From: Strongyloides papillosus | Taxonomy: Eukaryota > Nematoda > Chromadorea > Rhabditida > Strongyloididae | NCBI GenBank assembly: GCA_005656395.1 | Contig: SRSI01000050.1 | Span: 2,604,001 to 2,668,000 of the forward strand | DNA: 64,000 nucleotides | Direction: 5' to 3' | In this document: piece after piece, positions 1 through 10,959 of the stretch | Layout of the letters: each line of letters begins with the position of its first letter | Position numbering within the stretch: the stretch's first letter is position 1 | Program-made: the position numbers and the translations under genes | The notes under the pieces: model-generated | Databases searched by the model: none | What the model saw: only the letters and a program-made list of their open reading frames with translations | Told to the model about the DNA's origin: nothing

Positions 1-238
1 TCTACTTTAGAGTTATGGGTTGCGTTTTTTTCTTATGTAAACCTACTTTTTCAACATATGAGAAGTTAAAAATTTTTTTTAAAAATAAAAATTTACTTAA
101 GAGATCTAGAAATTATTAAATAACGCAGTTGAAAAGATGCACGTTTAAACAACTAATTTAGCAATTTATATTATTGACATTGATAATTATAAAGTTTTTA
201 GATTATTACACTTATTTGTAACGAAAAATAATAAAAAT

Positions 239-444
239 AAATAACCACATCAAAAACTTAGGTTTTTGTTTTTTAAAGAACTTTTATATCTTAATATATT
301 ATACGCGCACCTAAATGAACAAAATAAATTTTGCGAACTTTAAAAGATGAAAATAAATTTTGCGTACTAAAAAGGATGAAAATAAATTTTGATTCATTTT
401 TGTATCACTCATCTGTATAAAAGTAGCGTCGTCTAGTGATTTAG
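239..444 (+). repeat. Left terminal inverted repeat (206 bp)
   Basis: Reverse complement of 1110-1315. It carries three spaced copies of an AAATAAATTTTG-like word and ends inward at GTCTAGTGATTTAG, against GTTTAGTGAATTAG in the other arm. The near identity of the arms suggests recent activity or gene conversion between arms. Confidence 0.9.
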
Positions 445-1109
445 ATTATACCGATGACTACTACAAAATTATAAAGACATATACGATATAATATTCCATG
501 TAAATAAAAATGCAAATGTAAAATCAACTTAATCATTAATTTGCCAATAGAAATTAAATATTACATGAAATTATATATCATAAGAAAGGTGTACGAAATC
601 CTCTTAATGCTAATGTTGATAAAATTATTGTTTGGTTACTCTATTTTATTAAAATACGACACTCTCATTGTTTTTGCAAATATATTTAAATCCATTTTTT
701 ATTCCAACAATAGACACATATTCGGCATCCTTGAAAAAATAATAATTACACAACTTTGATTTATTAAAACTTTTATGTAAAAATATAATATCATATATTC
801 CATGTAATCAGAAACAAAAATATTAAATGTAAATTCTACTTATCAGTGATTTTTAGCAAATGAAAATAAGTAATACACGAATTTATATATCGTAATAAGT
901 TTTCACAATATCTATTCACTACTAATAAGGATAAAATTATTGTCTAATTATTATATTTTATTAACATCATACACTCTTAATATTGTTACAAATATATTAA
1001 AATCTGTTTTTGTTTTCAACAATAGAACACGTATTTGTTACCATTAAAATAAACTAAAAAATCAAATGAAAAGTGCACAGCTTCTTTTTAATAATAAACG
1101 ATAATTAAT

Positions 1110-1315
1110 CTAATTCACTAAACGACGCTACTTTTATACAGATGAGTGATACAAAAAGGAATCAAAATTTATTTTCATCCTTTTTAGTACGCAAAATTTA
1201 TTTTCATCTTTTAAAGTTCGCAAAATTTATTTTGTTCATTTAGGTGCGCGTATAATATATTAAGATATAAAAGTTCTTTAAAAAACAAAAACCTAAGTTT
1301 TTGATGTGGTTATTT
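1110..1315 (-). repeat. Right terminal inverted repeat (206 bp)
   Basis: Reverse complement of 239-444. Its outer end adjoins ferrochelatase exon 2. Read on the minus strand, the first bases of the arm supply the final lysine codon and an in-frame TAA (1310-1312) to that reading frame. Confidence 0.9.
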
Positions 1316-1977
1316 TTCAATTTTGTAGTACGGAGGAACTATACGTAATGAAGGTTGATATCTTAATTTCAACATTGTTCTATATACCTAAAATAATTGT
1401 TTTTTTATATAATATTTAGAATTAATTTTACCTCATCACAAGCTCCACCAACAGTGGCTTGACTATATTGTGGGAAAAGGGGTAAGATTACCAACTTATC
1501 ACAACCTTCATTAACAAGAACATTTATTCTCTCTTCAATATTGTGTGGTCCATATCTAAATGCCCAATCAACAATGAAAGGAGATTTCATTTTATTTGAT
1601 AGATTTTCAATAATTTTATTGCATTGATTTCTAGATAACGTTAGTAATGGTGATTCATCCTTCTCCATATTCCAAATACTTTTATAACAGTTTCTCTTTT
1701 TAAAAGGACGAATTGGAAGGATAAACAGATAAAGTATAGGATACCATATAAATTTACTAATTTCTATAACTCTTTGATCAGTTAAAAATTCTTTAAGATA
1801 ACTTCTTAAGTCCCAATATCCATAAGACTTAGGTGTACCTGTATTAATAATAATAATACCAGTCTTTGATGTTCTCTTGATACTATTAATATTCACAGGA
1901 AGTTTGACATGATTTGAAACAAGTGATTTCAGATAAATCAAATAAGATTGAACTTTGACATTATTATTAGACATCAT
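1310..1977 (-). CDS. Ferrochelatase (HemH-like), N-terminal half only; broken by foldback element
   Basis: Ferrochelatase inserts Fe2+ into protoporphyrin IX to make heme. Exon 1 (1432-1977, 182 codons) begins ATGATG and holds the family hallmark IIIINTGTP, then YLKEFLTDQRVIE, the DESPL motif, VDWAFRYG and LPLFPQYSQAT. A 44-bp intron (1388-1431) leads to exon 2 (from 1387), which continues VYRTMLKLRYQPSLRIVPPYY, the exact next block of the family. Four codons later it runs into the inverted repeat at 1315 and stops at 1310-1312, giving about 207 residues against the usual 320-370. The C-terminal half, with the catalytic histidine block, is absent, and 1-238 shows no trace of it. The sequence resembles rhizobial/alphaproteobacterial HemH, which fits the horizontally acquired nematode gene. 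A weak donor (GTACTA, inside PPYY) could place the element in an intron instead, with further exons beyond the window edge. Confidence 0.85.
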
Positions 1978-2364
1978 TAGAATTACTCAAAGAGCAGGAA
2001 AAAAATTATTGCACCATATATTCGTCATTTTTCCTTTTTATACTACTTCTTATCAAAAAAGATTATAGCCTCAGCAATGTAATAATTATTGTCCGATAAA
2101 AAAATTTCCGCGTATCAATTAATAATATTACTAGTTTTATTTCATTCATCTACAAAATACATTCAGAGATACATAATTAAAACCAAATAAATACGGCAAA
2201 TTGATATAAAAAAAATAATATAATAAAGTGTATAAATCTGTATTCGTAAAATAAAATATATCTTTTAAAATGACTACTAAAATTCTCTTTGTCACATTGA
2301 CATTCTTCGATTTGATACTAAGTAAGATATGACACTAATTTTGTTGCACTAAAATATACTGATT
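1978..2364. other. Intergenic, 387 bp
   Basis: AT-rich spacer between the homeobox gene stop and the ferrochelatase start, both on the minus strand. On that strand a pyrimidine-rich stretch ending CTCTTTGAG lies 8 bp upstream of the ferrochelatase ATG and could be a spliced-leader acceptor. Nothing else is supported. Confidence 0.5.
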
Positions 2365-2884
2365 TTATTTTTTCGATAGCTTTTTTTCTTGGAGACGTCT
2401 ACGACTAATCCACTTCTAGAAATATAAAGGAAGTAATTGATATTTTAATGTTTAAATATTGTATGTATTACTTACACGAACACGTTCTTTTGTATCTCTA
2501 ATAGCTATTGCCAATTCTTCTATATCTTTTGGTGTCGGATTTTTGTTGCTGGCGTAAAATTTTTCAAGTATCCTTATCTAAAAAAATATTTAATGTAATT
2601 AATGAAACACATGTGTGTATGTACCTCGTCTTTATTGAAATGAGAGTATGGAAGTTTTTCTTTTTTAGGAACTTCATTATTATTTATATTAACGTTTAAT
2701 TCTTCAAGGATCTTTATTTTGATATCCTGAGTGATATTTATATTCATCTCTAGAAGTTTAAAAAATTATGATTCAAAGAAAGGAAATGATAACAATTACC
2801 TTTTTCTAAAGAGCGAATTCTGGCCCTGATTCTATCACGAATTCTTTCCTTTCTGATTTCCCATGAAACTAAACAAGGCTCCAT
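2365..2884 (-). CDS. Small atypical homeodomain protein
   Basis: Four exons join in frame: 2800-2884, 2625-2749, 2476-2577 and 2365-2415, giving 120 residues that end just after the homeodomain. The first exon is Arg-rich (RKERIRDRIRARIR). The homeodomain occupies roughly residues 64-120. Counting in standard numbering gives F8, L16, E17, Y20, P26, L34, A35, V45, W48 and R52/R53 in the expected places, ending VRKWISRRRLQEKK. Position 50 is Ser and position 51 is Arg instead of the nearly invariant Asn that contacts adenine, so DNA binding is probably altered or lost (inference). The last exon is only 17 codons. The start at 2884 is the first ATG; an AG two bases upstream (CATAG|GATATG) leaves open an additional 5' exon or a spliced-leader site. 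The product class is clear, but I do not recognise a named orthologue. Confidence 0.7.
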
Positions 2885-3721
2885 ATCCTATGGTTGATTT
2901 ACAGAATATATTAAATTATTATATAACTAAAATAAACGATAAATGGAATATAAGAAAAAAATTAAATGATGTTATTTTAAATCACATAGCCGTCCTTTTT
3001 TTTTAAATGAATAGTTTTGCGAAAGTATCTTAACAAAAATACATTTATATTATTAACCATCATATATCAACACATCTCCATTCTCACTTGGATAGTAGAA
3101 TGTAATGATGGTTAAAATAGTTACAATTTTAAAATAACTCAAGGAATGGTAGCATATAAACTTTTGCCTATTAACCTCTTCCTATATAAATAATATTATA
3201 AAAATCACACAACTATATTGCATTAAAGCAACAGAGAAGGCATTAAAAAATTAGTATGATACAAAAATCAGTGATGATATATGTTGGAAGAGATAGTTAA
3301 CAATAATATCTTTAGAATTTCCTATATATATAAAATTAAACATATCTTTCCCATCTAATAGTTCTATTGGAAAGTATTAAAAAAACGTTTGATAGTTTTA
3401 AGAAATAAAATGGAGGAAAAATAATTTTATAACAATTGTACTTTTTGAGTTTAAATTGCTTTGATGCTTGGAAAATGTTATATGTATATTATTTTAACTC
3501 CATATGTATATACCTTTGTATAACTTAACACCTTAATTCCCTCCTTTTTAACTTATATTAATTATAATTCAATCTCAGGTAAAAATGTATATCATGAATG
3601 ATATTTTGTTATATATTAATGTAATGTTTTTTCAAATCTTTACTCAATAAGTAAAAAAAAATATTTATTAAATTAACATATAATAAAATTTAAAAACAAC
3701 CATAGTATCTCTTTTTGTAAA
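2885..3721. other. Intergenic, 837 bp
   Basis: AT-rich, with no open frame or RNA gene that I can support. It probably contains the homeobox gene promoter. Confidence 0.5.
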
Positions 3722-3973
3722 TTAATTGAGAACTTCATTTATTGTATCAGAAATAACACTTTCTATATTGTAAATAATAATTGATGTTGTTGAAATAATA
3801 GTTTCTGTCGTAACTGAATATTCCATTTTTGCATTCAGATTAGTGGTTTCAATAATTCCATTTCCAGATGGTCCTAATGTAGTGATGTTTGAATGAACAA
3901 TAGTAGCAATAGGAGTAGTTTCATCCTCCATAATGTGAATATTGTAAATATCAATACGATTAACTGAAGACAT
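3722..3973 (-). CDS. Uncertain small Ser/Thr-rich protein
   Basis: An open frame of about 83 residues from the ATG at 3971-3973 to a TAA, rich in Thr, Ser, Ile and Asn, with no domain I recognise. The same frame extends upstream without an ATG through a hydrophobic run (CSILFLFLCLM). That would make a good signal peptide if an upstream exon or an alternative start supplies it. It is slightly less AT-biased than its surroundings. It could be a small secreted protein, the last exon of one, or chance. Confidence 0.3.
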   Translation of the reverse strand: MSSVNRIDIYNIHIMEDETTPIATIVHSNITTLGPSGNGIIETTNLNAKMEYSVTTETIISTTSIIIYNIESVISDTINEVLN

Positions 3974-6581
3974 TAAACACAAAAAAAGAAATAAAATACT
4001 ACAACCTTTGTAAAAAAATTTATAAATTATATGTGCTTTGAAGTATACAATAAAAAATACGATTTGAAAATAATAAAGAGGCGTGAATTTAATTTAATAT
4101 TACAAAATATCTTTGCAAGAAAATGCACTGATATTATCATTATTATGAGAAATATGATGATGCAAATCTTCATAAATACATCAGAATACCTCATAACAAA
4201 TTAATTATGTAAAAAAGTTGGGTACAAATCTTATTTTTATTACGTCAACTATAACTATTAATAAGCATGAAACATTAAAATATTAAACTTCTATATAGTT
4301 ATACATGTGAATTTTTATCAATAAATATATACTCTTATTACAGGTACTTTTTTGATTTAATTATTAAAAAGAATATTATGTTCTTTTGTAAATATTATAT
4401 TTTTATCAATAATAATTAAATGTAATAAATCATTATATTCAATCTTATACTAATTTTTTTTAAGACATTTCAATAATTAATTGGGTAGGTTTTCCATAAA
4501 TTATTATAAAACAAATTTGATAATATACTTTTCATTGTCATTTTAAGCTCTTCAAAAAAAATTTTTTACGATCATTGATGCATTTGATAGTCTTTTTTTA
4601 TTCCATCAAAGGAAAATTTAAGTGTATTAATTAAAGTAATGATTGTTGTCCCTCTTTTGCAAACAATTGCCAATTTTAAACAAAATATGTAATTTTTCAA
4701 CATTTCAATCATACTGTTCATTTATACCACCATTTTTTGACAAAAGCATTGATGTAACAGAACGATGACAATAGGACAAAAGAATTTTATTAAAGTTGGT
4801 TATGATTACATTACACATTTTAGAAATAATGTAAGACTTGGTTTTGCAAACCTTCTCATTTACTTTAGATGTTTATAATGTACAAATTAAAAAATATGTT
4901 GTTTATTATTCATTCATAATTTTCATATTTCGTTGTAACTTTAAAATTATTTACTTTACCAATTTAAAGGTGTAATTGTTCATGTTTTAATTCTTTCACG
5001 TACTTCCATTCTTTTTTTATTAGAAGTTTTACAATTAAAATTTTATTGAAAAATTTAATCTTTTCATTTAATTAATTGTCACTTCGTTTCTATTAGGTTT
5101 ACTCATGTATAGAAGACTTTTTTTTAATTTAAAGCCCTTTTAAATATTTTACAAGGGTTTGTGGTTTAATTAATAAAAATATTGACTCAAAGAAAATAAA
5201 ACCAGATAGTTTACTAATTTTTTTTTGTAAAAAGACATTAGAATATTCTTGAAGATGGAAAATAACAAAGTAATGATAAAAATAATGTATTTTAAACATA
5301 TACTAAAGGCGAGCTTTTTCATGGGATGTAATAAAAGTAAAAAAATTGCCAATTTAACTTTTTATTTCTTGCCAGGTTATGAGGAGAAAACATAGATATC
5401 TTTTAGAAAGATTCAGATACTCTCTTTTATAAATCATATAATTATTAGTAAATATTTTTAGAAACACACTTAGAATAATTGACTATACATTGCAAATTTT
5501 CTAGGAATTTTCTAATCCTGCTTATTAAAGTTTTCTTAAGAACGATCTTTGTCGAGTAAATTTCTCATTGTTTGTTAACATTATTAATATAATTTACAGA
5601 TATTCATTCACACTTGTAAATCCTTTTAACAGTTTAATAAATATCTTGTTAACGTTTGATTTCCGTGGTCATACTAAATACTTATACTCTTTTAAATGCA
5701 ATAATTAAGAGAAATGTAATTATTATTACTTAATGGAAGGATGAGACATTGTGTTATTAATCAAATTATTCACTGTATATAAATGAATAGTTATATAATT
5801 CATAAAAATAATTTTTCATGAAATTTAAGCGATAATAATTTCTCTAAAAAATCGACCGTTTTGTAATATTTCTTTACTGTTTATGGTTTTTTCTTTAGCT
5901 TTTTTATGTTATTGTGGTAACAAAAGAAAGAAAAAGAATATTTTTTGTTGTAGTAAAAAGAAATTTTTTGTACTTGTGATCGATCAACGTATAATACGAG
6001 AGAATCAATATTTCTAACTAAAAAACTATTCAATAAACTATTAAAAAGATACAGATGAATAAATTTTTTAAATATTTTTTTAATCTCCGATTTTTTCCAC
6101 TACAACGGATATTGAATAAAATTGATGTTTCTGGAAAAAATGAAAAAAGAAACACATAATAAAACATAACTTTTCCTATTGTTAAACACTAGATTTCGCA
6201 GTAGTTTCAATTTTTAAGCTTGATTAGGATTATCAATAATATTAATTTTATTTAGTTGCATCAGCTTCTCATTGAACTATAACTTATCTAACTTTTTAAA
6301 AGTAATTTAGATACAACGCTTTGCAAAAAAGTGCCAAAAAATATGTTTCCTAAAAATAACTTTGCCGAATTTGACTGAAAAGTTTTTTAAATTAATTTCC
6401 CGCACTTAGAATAAAATAAATCAATTTGATTTTTTAATCGTAAAAATTGACTGAGTTTGAAGGAAGTTAAGATAAAGACGAAATTGTTTTTTATATTTCT
6501 TTAATATTGATATTAAGTTAATACTAGCATACAATAAAATATGATTATAGTGAAATTAAATAAAATATTATTATTATGTAA
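3974..6581. other. Intergenic, 2.6 kb
   Basis: Very AT-rich, with homopolymer runs. I found no conserved reading frame, tRNA or repeat array. Short open frames such as the one near 5170-5352 are compositional. Confidence 0.5.
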
Positions 6582-8398
6582 TTAAAAAATATATTGGCAG
6601 TCAAATATATCTCTAAATTTAGAAATATAGATGGTATCTTGTTGAATAATAATTTGCCAAACCGCTCTAAATCTTATTCTTGTTTGAGTAATCATGAATT
6701 TTCCTGATTTTCTTGGAGTATTCTTTTCCGCTGCCTTTAATATTTCCTTTGCGCCTTTATTTGGTGGGTGGAAATAAATACTTAAAAAATTTATTTTTGG
6801 CCAATCTAACAAATGATTCCCATTGATTTTATCCTTCTTAATTAAATCATTGATAGTGTTTTCAAAATCATATGCAAATGAATATTCAATCTCAAGTCCT
6901 TTCAAATTTTTAAATATTGAAGTTAACTTTTTAATTGTTATTACATTTGTTGCAACCTCTGTCAAACTCATGTTCTCAATTTTTGGACATCGTTGTACTA
7001 AAGTTACTATATTTTCGAATCTTAGAAAACCGCAATTGTGTAATTTGATATTCTTTAAATTTTCATTTAGTCCACAACATAAATTTAAAAAATCATTTGG
7101 ATCAGCAAATAGGTCTAAATCTATCTCAAGTGTCAGTAAATTTTGCATCCGTAATAATCCTCCTTTGATCGATATTATTTCAATATTACTAAAATGATGT
7201 CTTCCAACCGAAAAAGAAGGAACTATCCTGAAGCTTTTCACACGCAAATATCTCTCATTTATTGAGACATTTTCATACAAATTACAATTTAATCCATTAC
7301 TATCTTCAGCTGTTGGGGGATCAGGATGTGTCCAGACATCAAAATTACATTTTGCAACATTAAAATGAATATCAAACAATAAGTTATAGTAATCTGCTGC
7401 AACAAAGTCATCCAACATTTGAGAGAAATATTCATTTGAGAATGAAATAGTAGTACTACCGAATGAAAACTGGATTTCCCTGAAATAATGTACAAACGAA
7501 ACGATACATTTCATGGTGTCTTCTGTTGAAAATTCTGTAAAGCTCTTCCCAAGAACCAATGATTCAAGTTCATAATTGTTAAAATTTCTTAAGGTATTTG
7601 CCATCCAATCAACATTTTCTGTTTCACCAATTAAATGAATGTGCTTTAAACTTTTTGGGAGTACATATTCATCATTATTATAAAATGCTCTATTTGAATA
7701 ACTATAATCAAAATCGTTATTAAAAGCGTTTCCAAATATCAGAGTGTCCGGCTTTAGACTTTCCCATTCACTGAAAATTCCCAAAGGAATATAGCTGAAC
7801 TTTAACACATCAAAATATACTGTTTTGACGTTTTCAAAGCAATCCAATTCTTTAAAAAATCCAAAATATCCACTTGGTAAATTCTTAATTTTCAGTATTC
7901 TAATTTTATGTCTGTTCATTTTAATTTTGTTAATAGACATTTCCAACTTTTTTGTGTTCTTTCTACTGTAATGTGAGATGTTTATGATGAGTATTTCATC
8001 AGAAAGTATGTATAATGATTCTTCTTCCAAAAAGTAGATCCAATGTCTTTTTTTTACTCTACCTTTAAACGTTTCCACATATGATCTCTTGCTGTCACAT
8101 AAAATATTAAAAGCTTTGCATGATTTGGCAATATTTCTTCTATCCCTAACATTGTCTATGTTTCTCACGATTAAATTCATAAGGTCCATATTTCTTCCTA
8201 CTATTTCTTCGGCAGTCAATGGGCGTGAGCTCTCTTCATCATTTTCAATTTTTTTCATTGGTATTGTCTCTGAAAGAATAGTAAAAATAGATGACAATAT
8301 TTATGCTTACTATTTTCATTGTTTAATTTTGTAGTTTTACAAGGGATTTCCTCAGTGGATTGAAAAAGTCTTGAACCATGATGTCTTTTGTTGGCCAT
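6582..8398 (-). CDS. F-box protein with LRR-like body
   Basis: Two exons. Exon 1 (8311-8398) starts ATGGCC and encodes 29 residues plus one base; a 41-bp intron (8270-8310) follows; exon 2 is 6582-8269. The product is 591 residues. An F-box-like segment lies at about residues 55-95 (IVGRNMDLMNLIVRNI, then DRRNIAKSCKAFN), and the rest has irregular leucine/isoleucine-rich strand-helix spacing typical of fast-evolving nematode F-box/LRR proteins. Such proteins are substrate adaptors of SCF ubiquitin ligases. Exon 2 alone also has an in-frame start upstream at 8297, but splicing from exon 1 preserves the frame and gives a better start context. Substrate unknown. The family assignment is moderately secure; orthology is not assigned. 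Confidence 0.7.
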
Positions 8399-9595
8399 AT
8401 TATTTCCTCATTAATTAAAGTAGTGGTAAAGTCTGGCTTATTGTGAAACTGGATAGGTAAATTTTTATGTTATTGCACATATAATTCACGGGAGATTATA
8501 TACCAACTAAATTTGTTATGAAATAGTCTTTTAAATATATATTGTTATTTGATTTTTAAATAATTTAAAATATACATATAAAATGTTGAGAACACAGATT
8601 TTCCCAGTATAAGGAATCTCGTAGGGTTTAATTGTAAATATACAATGAAAACTGGAATGTGAATTTTAAAATGGGGAAGTGTAAGCAAGTCACATAGTAC
8701 AAAAATGATCCAAGTTATCCAATGATGAATTGGTAAAATTTTTACATAAGAGCGTTATTGTGTCTTAATAAAATGTTGATGATACTACAACATTTGAATA
8801 GTAATAATTTTTAAATTGATGAAACTTTTAAAATTTTCCTGAAAGTGATTTTACTAAAGCAAATACATATTTTAGGCTTTATTTTAATTCCAATTTTTAA
8901 AATCGTATTTCCCAAAACATGTTATTCTTTATCACGGTAGTTTCAACAAGTATGGTTTTTTATTTGTCTGACATTTACCTTCTTAGTTAACTTGTCAATT
9001 TTGAAATATTAAGCATTCATTTCAGTAATCTTTTAACCTGTATCAAAGTATTTGTGAAAAAAGCACTTTTAAGTAAGGGAAAAAATGTTTTTCCCTTTGA
9101 ATTCAGTTGGATATTTGAAATAATAGGTAGAGCGCGAAAATTTTTTTTCGTTCGTTCCCAAAGAGTATTTAAGGTAGAAGTTGTGGCTTTTTCCATCAGT
9201 TAATATATTTTGTGATGCTCCACAATGTCTTTAGTTTTTTTGTTATCACTGGTTTCTTATGTTGTCATCACTATTCCTATATAAGTTTAATTACTACTTT
9301 TTTTAATTGTATTCTAAGGTGTTTTTGTTTCACTATGGGGATGTTGGAGTCGTTAGATATATTTTTTACTCTTTGAAAATTTTTTTCACAGTTTTCCAAG
9401 TAGAGAAATGTTTCTTATTTTTTCCACCGTTTATTTACCAAAAACTCCACTGATTCGGAGTTTTTATTTTTAATTTTTATATGTTAATATTGTTCCTTCT
9501 AACGTGTTTTTTTCTTTTTCAAGTTACTTTAGAATTATATAGTATTTATATTTTTATTTTTAGATAACTAAAAATGGGAATACAACAGGAGGCCA
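8399..9595. other. Intergenic, 1.2 kb
   Basis: AT-rich, with a T-rich stretch around 9150-9560. No supported gene; the presumed F-box gene promoter lies at its left end. Confidence 0.45.
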
Positions 9596-10063
9596 GTTGA
9601 GAAAATACGGGCCAAAAGTTATTTGATCAGTTCCGTAACTCTACAAGGAACTGCATCTTTTCTAATGATAACTCTATGGTTGATAATGCTGATGATGTCA
9701 CCTTCCATCAGAAAGTAAGTTTTGTAGACGACCCTCTTTACGTTATACAATTTAGGTAACCATTTTAACCTTCTTCTATTAGTAAATGGTGGTAATGCTG
9801 GAGAAATTAAAACAAAGCTATTTTTAAAAAATATGGGAAGTAATGGAGGCTGTAACACGTGTGGAGAACAGGTGGGTCTTCTTACGCACCTGGAAGAAAG
9901 CATGTGTATGTCAAACACAGTAATTCAGAGCTGTTTTGAAAAAAGAGAGGATCCAAAAGAGCGATGTACTGTTTGTCGACCTTCTGACAGTACAAAGATG
10001 CTTCCCCAGTGGAATAGTAACTTCAAACTTTCAATACACCACCGTCAGAAAGATTGTCAATAA
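9596..10063. pseudogene. Possible decayed coding island
   Basis: This block has visibly higher GC than its surroundings and is open on both strands. On the minus strand 9619-9918 gives 99 residues ending VRKDAVP-like and CRVTELIK, with an upstream GDIISI. The spacing loosely recalls the C-terminal domain that follows the integrase in BEL/Pao retrotransposons. On the plus strand 9833-10063 has Cys/His pairs (CNTCGEQVGLLTHLEESMC, then CTVC) like a zinc-finger remnant. At most one of these is real. I cannot tell a transposon relic from an unrecognised exon. Confidence 0.25.
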
Positions 10064-10959
10064 CTAATGTACCCATTTTTAGTTTAAGAGCCTCTTATTA
10101 CAATGGCTCTATTTAAATTTTTTTTATATTTTGTAATGTCTATATTGTATTTATTGTGTCTGTATATATTGTATTTAGTTAACTAATAACTAACAAATTA
10201 TTAAATTTAAATAAATTTTTTCAAATTGGAAAATTAGCTTAACGACTATCTTTGGTAAACCAACAGTTATTAATTTTGCTTCAGTTAGGTATAAGCAAAA
10301 TATTTCCTCTTTCTAAGTTAATATAAAGTGAAAATCGTTTATGGAAACTGATTACTTCATGAATTGATTCCTTGTTTGACGACCATAGTTTAATTAAATA
10401 AATCGTCTTCCCGAAATCTAAACAAAAAATTTAGTGATACAAAAAACTCTTCAGATGCCACATACTACTTCTCCTAAATATGGTTATTCATCATTACACA
10501 CCATAGAAATACCCATTTTAGCAAATAAAGTCCTTCATTAGCTATTTAAAATGGAAGTCCCTAAACTAAAATTTAGCCAGTATGTTTCATACATCCGAAT
10601 GCTAAGTAAAAAATAATGGACGATTCCACTATACGAATTTAATAATTCAAATAGTAAAGAGTTCAATTCCAGATATCTAATCAGAACCAGATTAAGTTAT
10701 TTCAACAGATGACAAACAAAGTGGACAAAACCAATATTCCTGGATATAAATTTATGCTTCAAGTCCTAAGGAAAAAAAACATCATTTTGCTAGCACAAGT
10801 ATCAGAATCACCAAGGAACATCACATTATCCAAAATAAAACCATGAGGAGGCATTTCCCCAAATGTTTTTGAAAAGTGCTTTATAATTCTCTCTGAGAGT
10901 AATAAGGAAATTTAAAAAATTATTTACTATATTTTTTAATTAGATATTCATAACTGAGA
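10064..10959. other. Intergenic, 0.9 kb
   Basis: Less AT-extreme than the gene-poor regions but without a convincing open frame. It includes the presumed promoter of the WDR46 gene. Confidence 0.45.

Larger units (their letters stand above)
239..1315. mobile_element. Foldback (long terminal inverted repeat) element
   Basis: The segment is bounded by two 206-bp arms (239-444 and 1110-1315) that are near-perfect reverse complements; I see only about three mismatches in the inner 60 bp. The outer ends read AAATAACCACATC inward. The interior is AT-rich and is itself a diverged direct duplication (about 483-775 and 784-1050; both copies contain the words GATAAAATTATTG and CAACAATAGA). No transposase is encoded: the only sizeable interior open frame (541-759) is low-complexity and lacks homology I recognise. 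This architecture fits a non-autonomous foldback or MITE-like DNA element mobilised in trans. I could not define a convincing target-site duplication. The right end lies inside the ferrochelatase coding sequence. The arms contain three short sub-repeats around AAAATAAATTTTG. Confidence 0.85.

Noticed and set aside
1..238. Searched on the minus strand for the missing C-terminal half of ferrochelatase
   Set aside because: No frame resembles the family blocks after PPYY; only AT-rich sequence is seen.
541..759. 72-residue open frame inside the foldback element
   Set aside because: No ATG at its start, low-complexity composition, and the second diverged copy of the same core sequence does not preserve the frame.
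2508..2699. Plus-strand open frame opposite the homeobox gene
   Set aside because: It crosses two introns of the minus-strand gene and is antisense to the homeodomain exon.
6823..7197. 124-residue plus-strand frame
   Set aside because: Antisense shadow of the F-box gene coding sequence.
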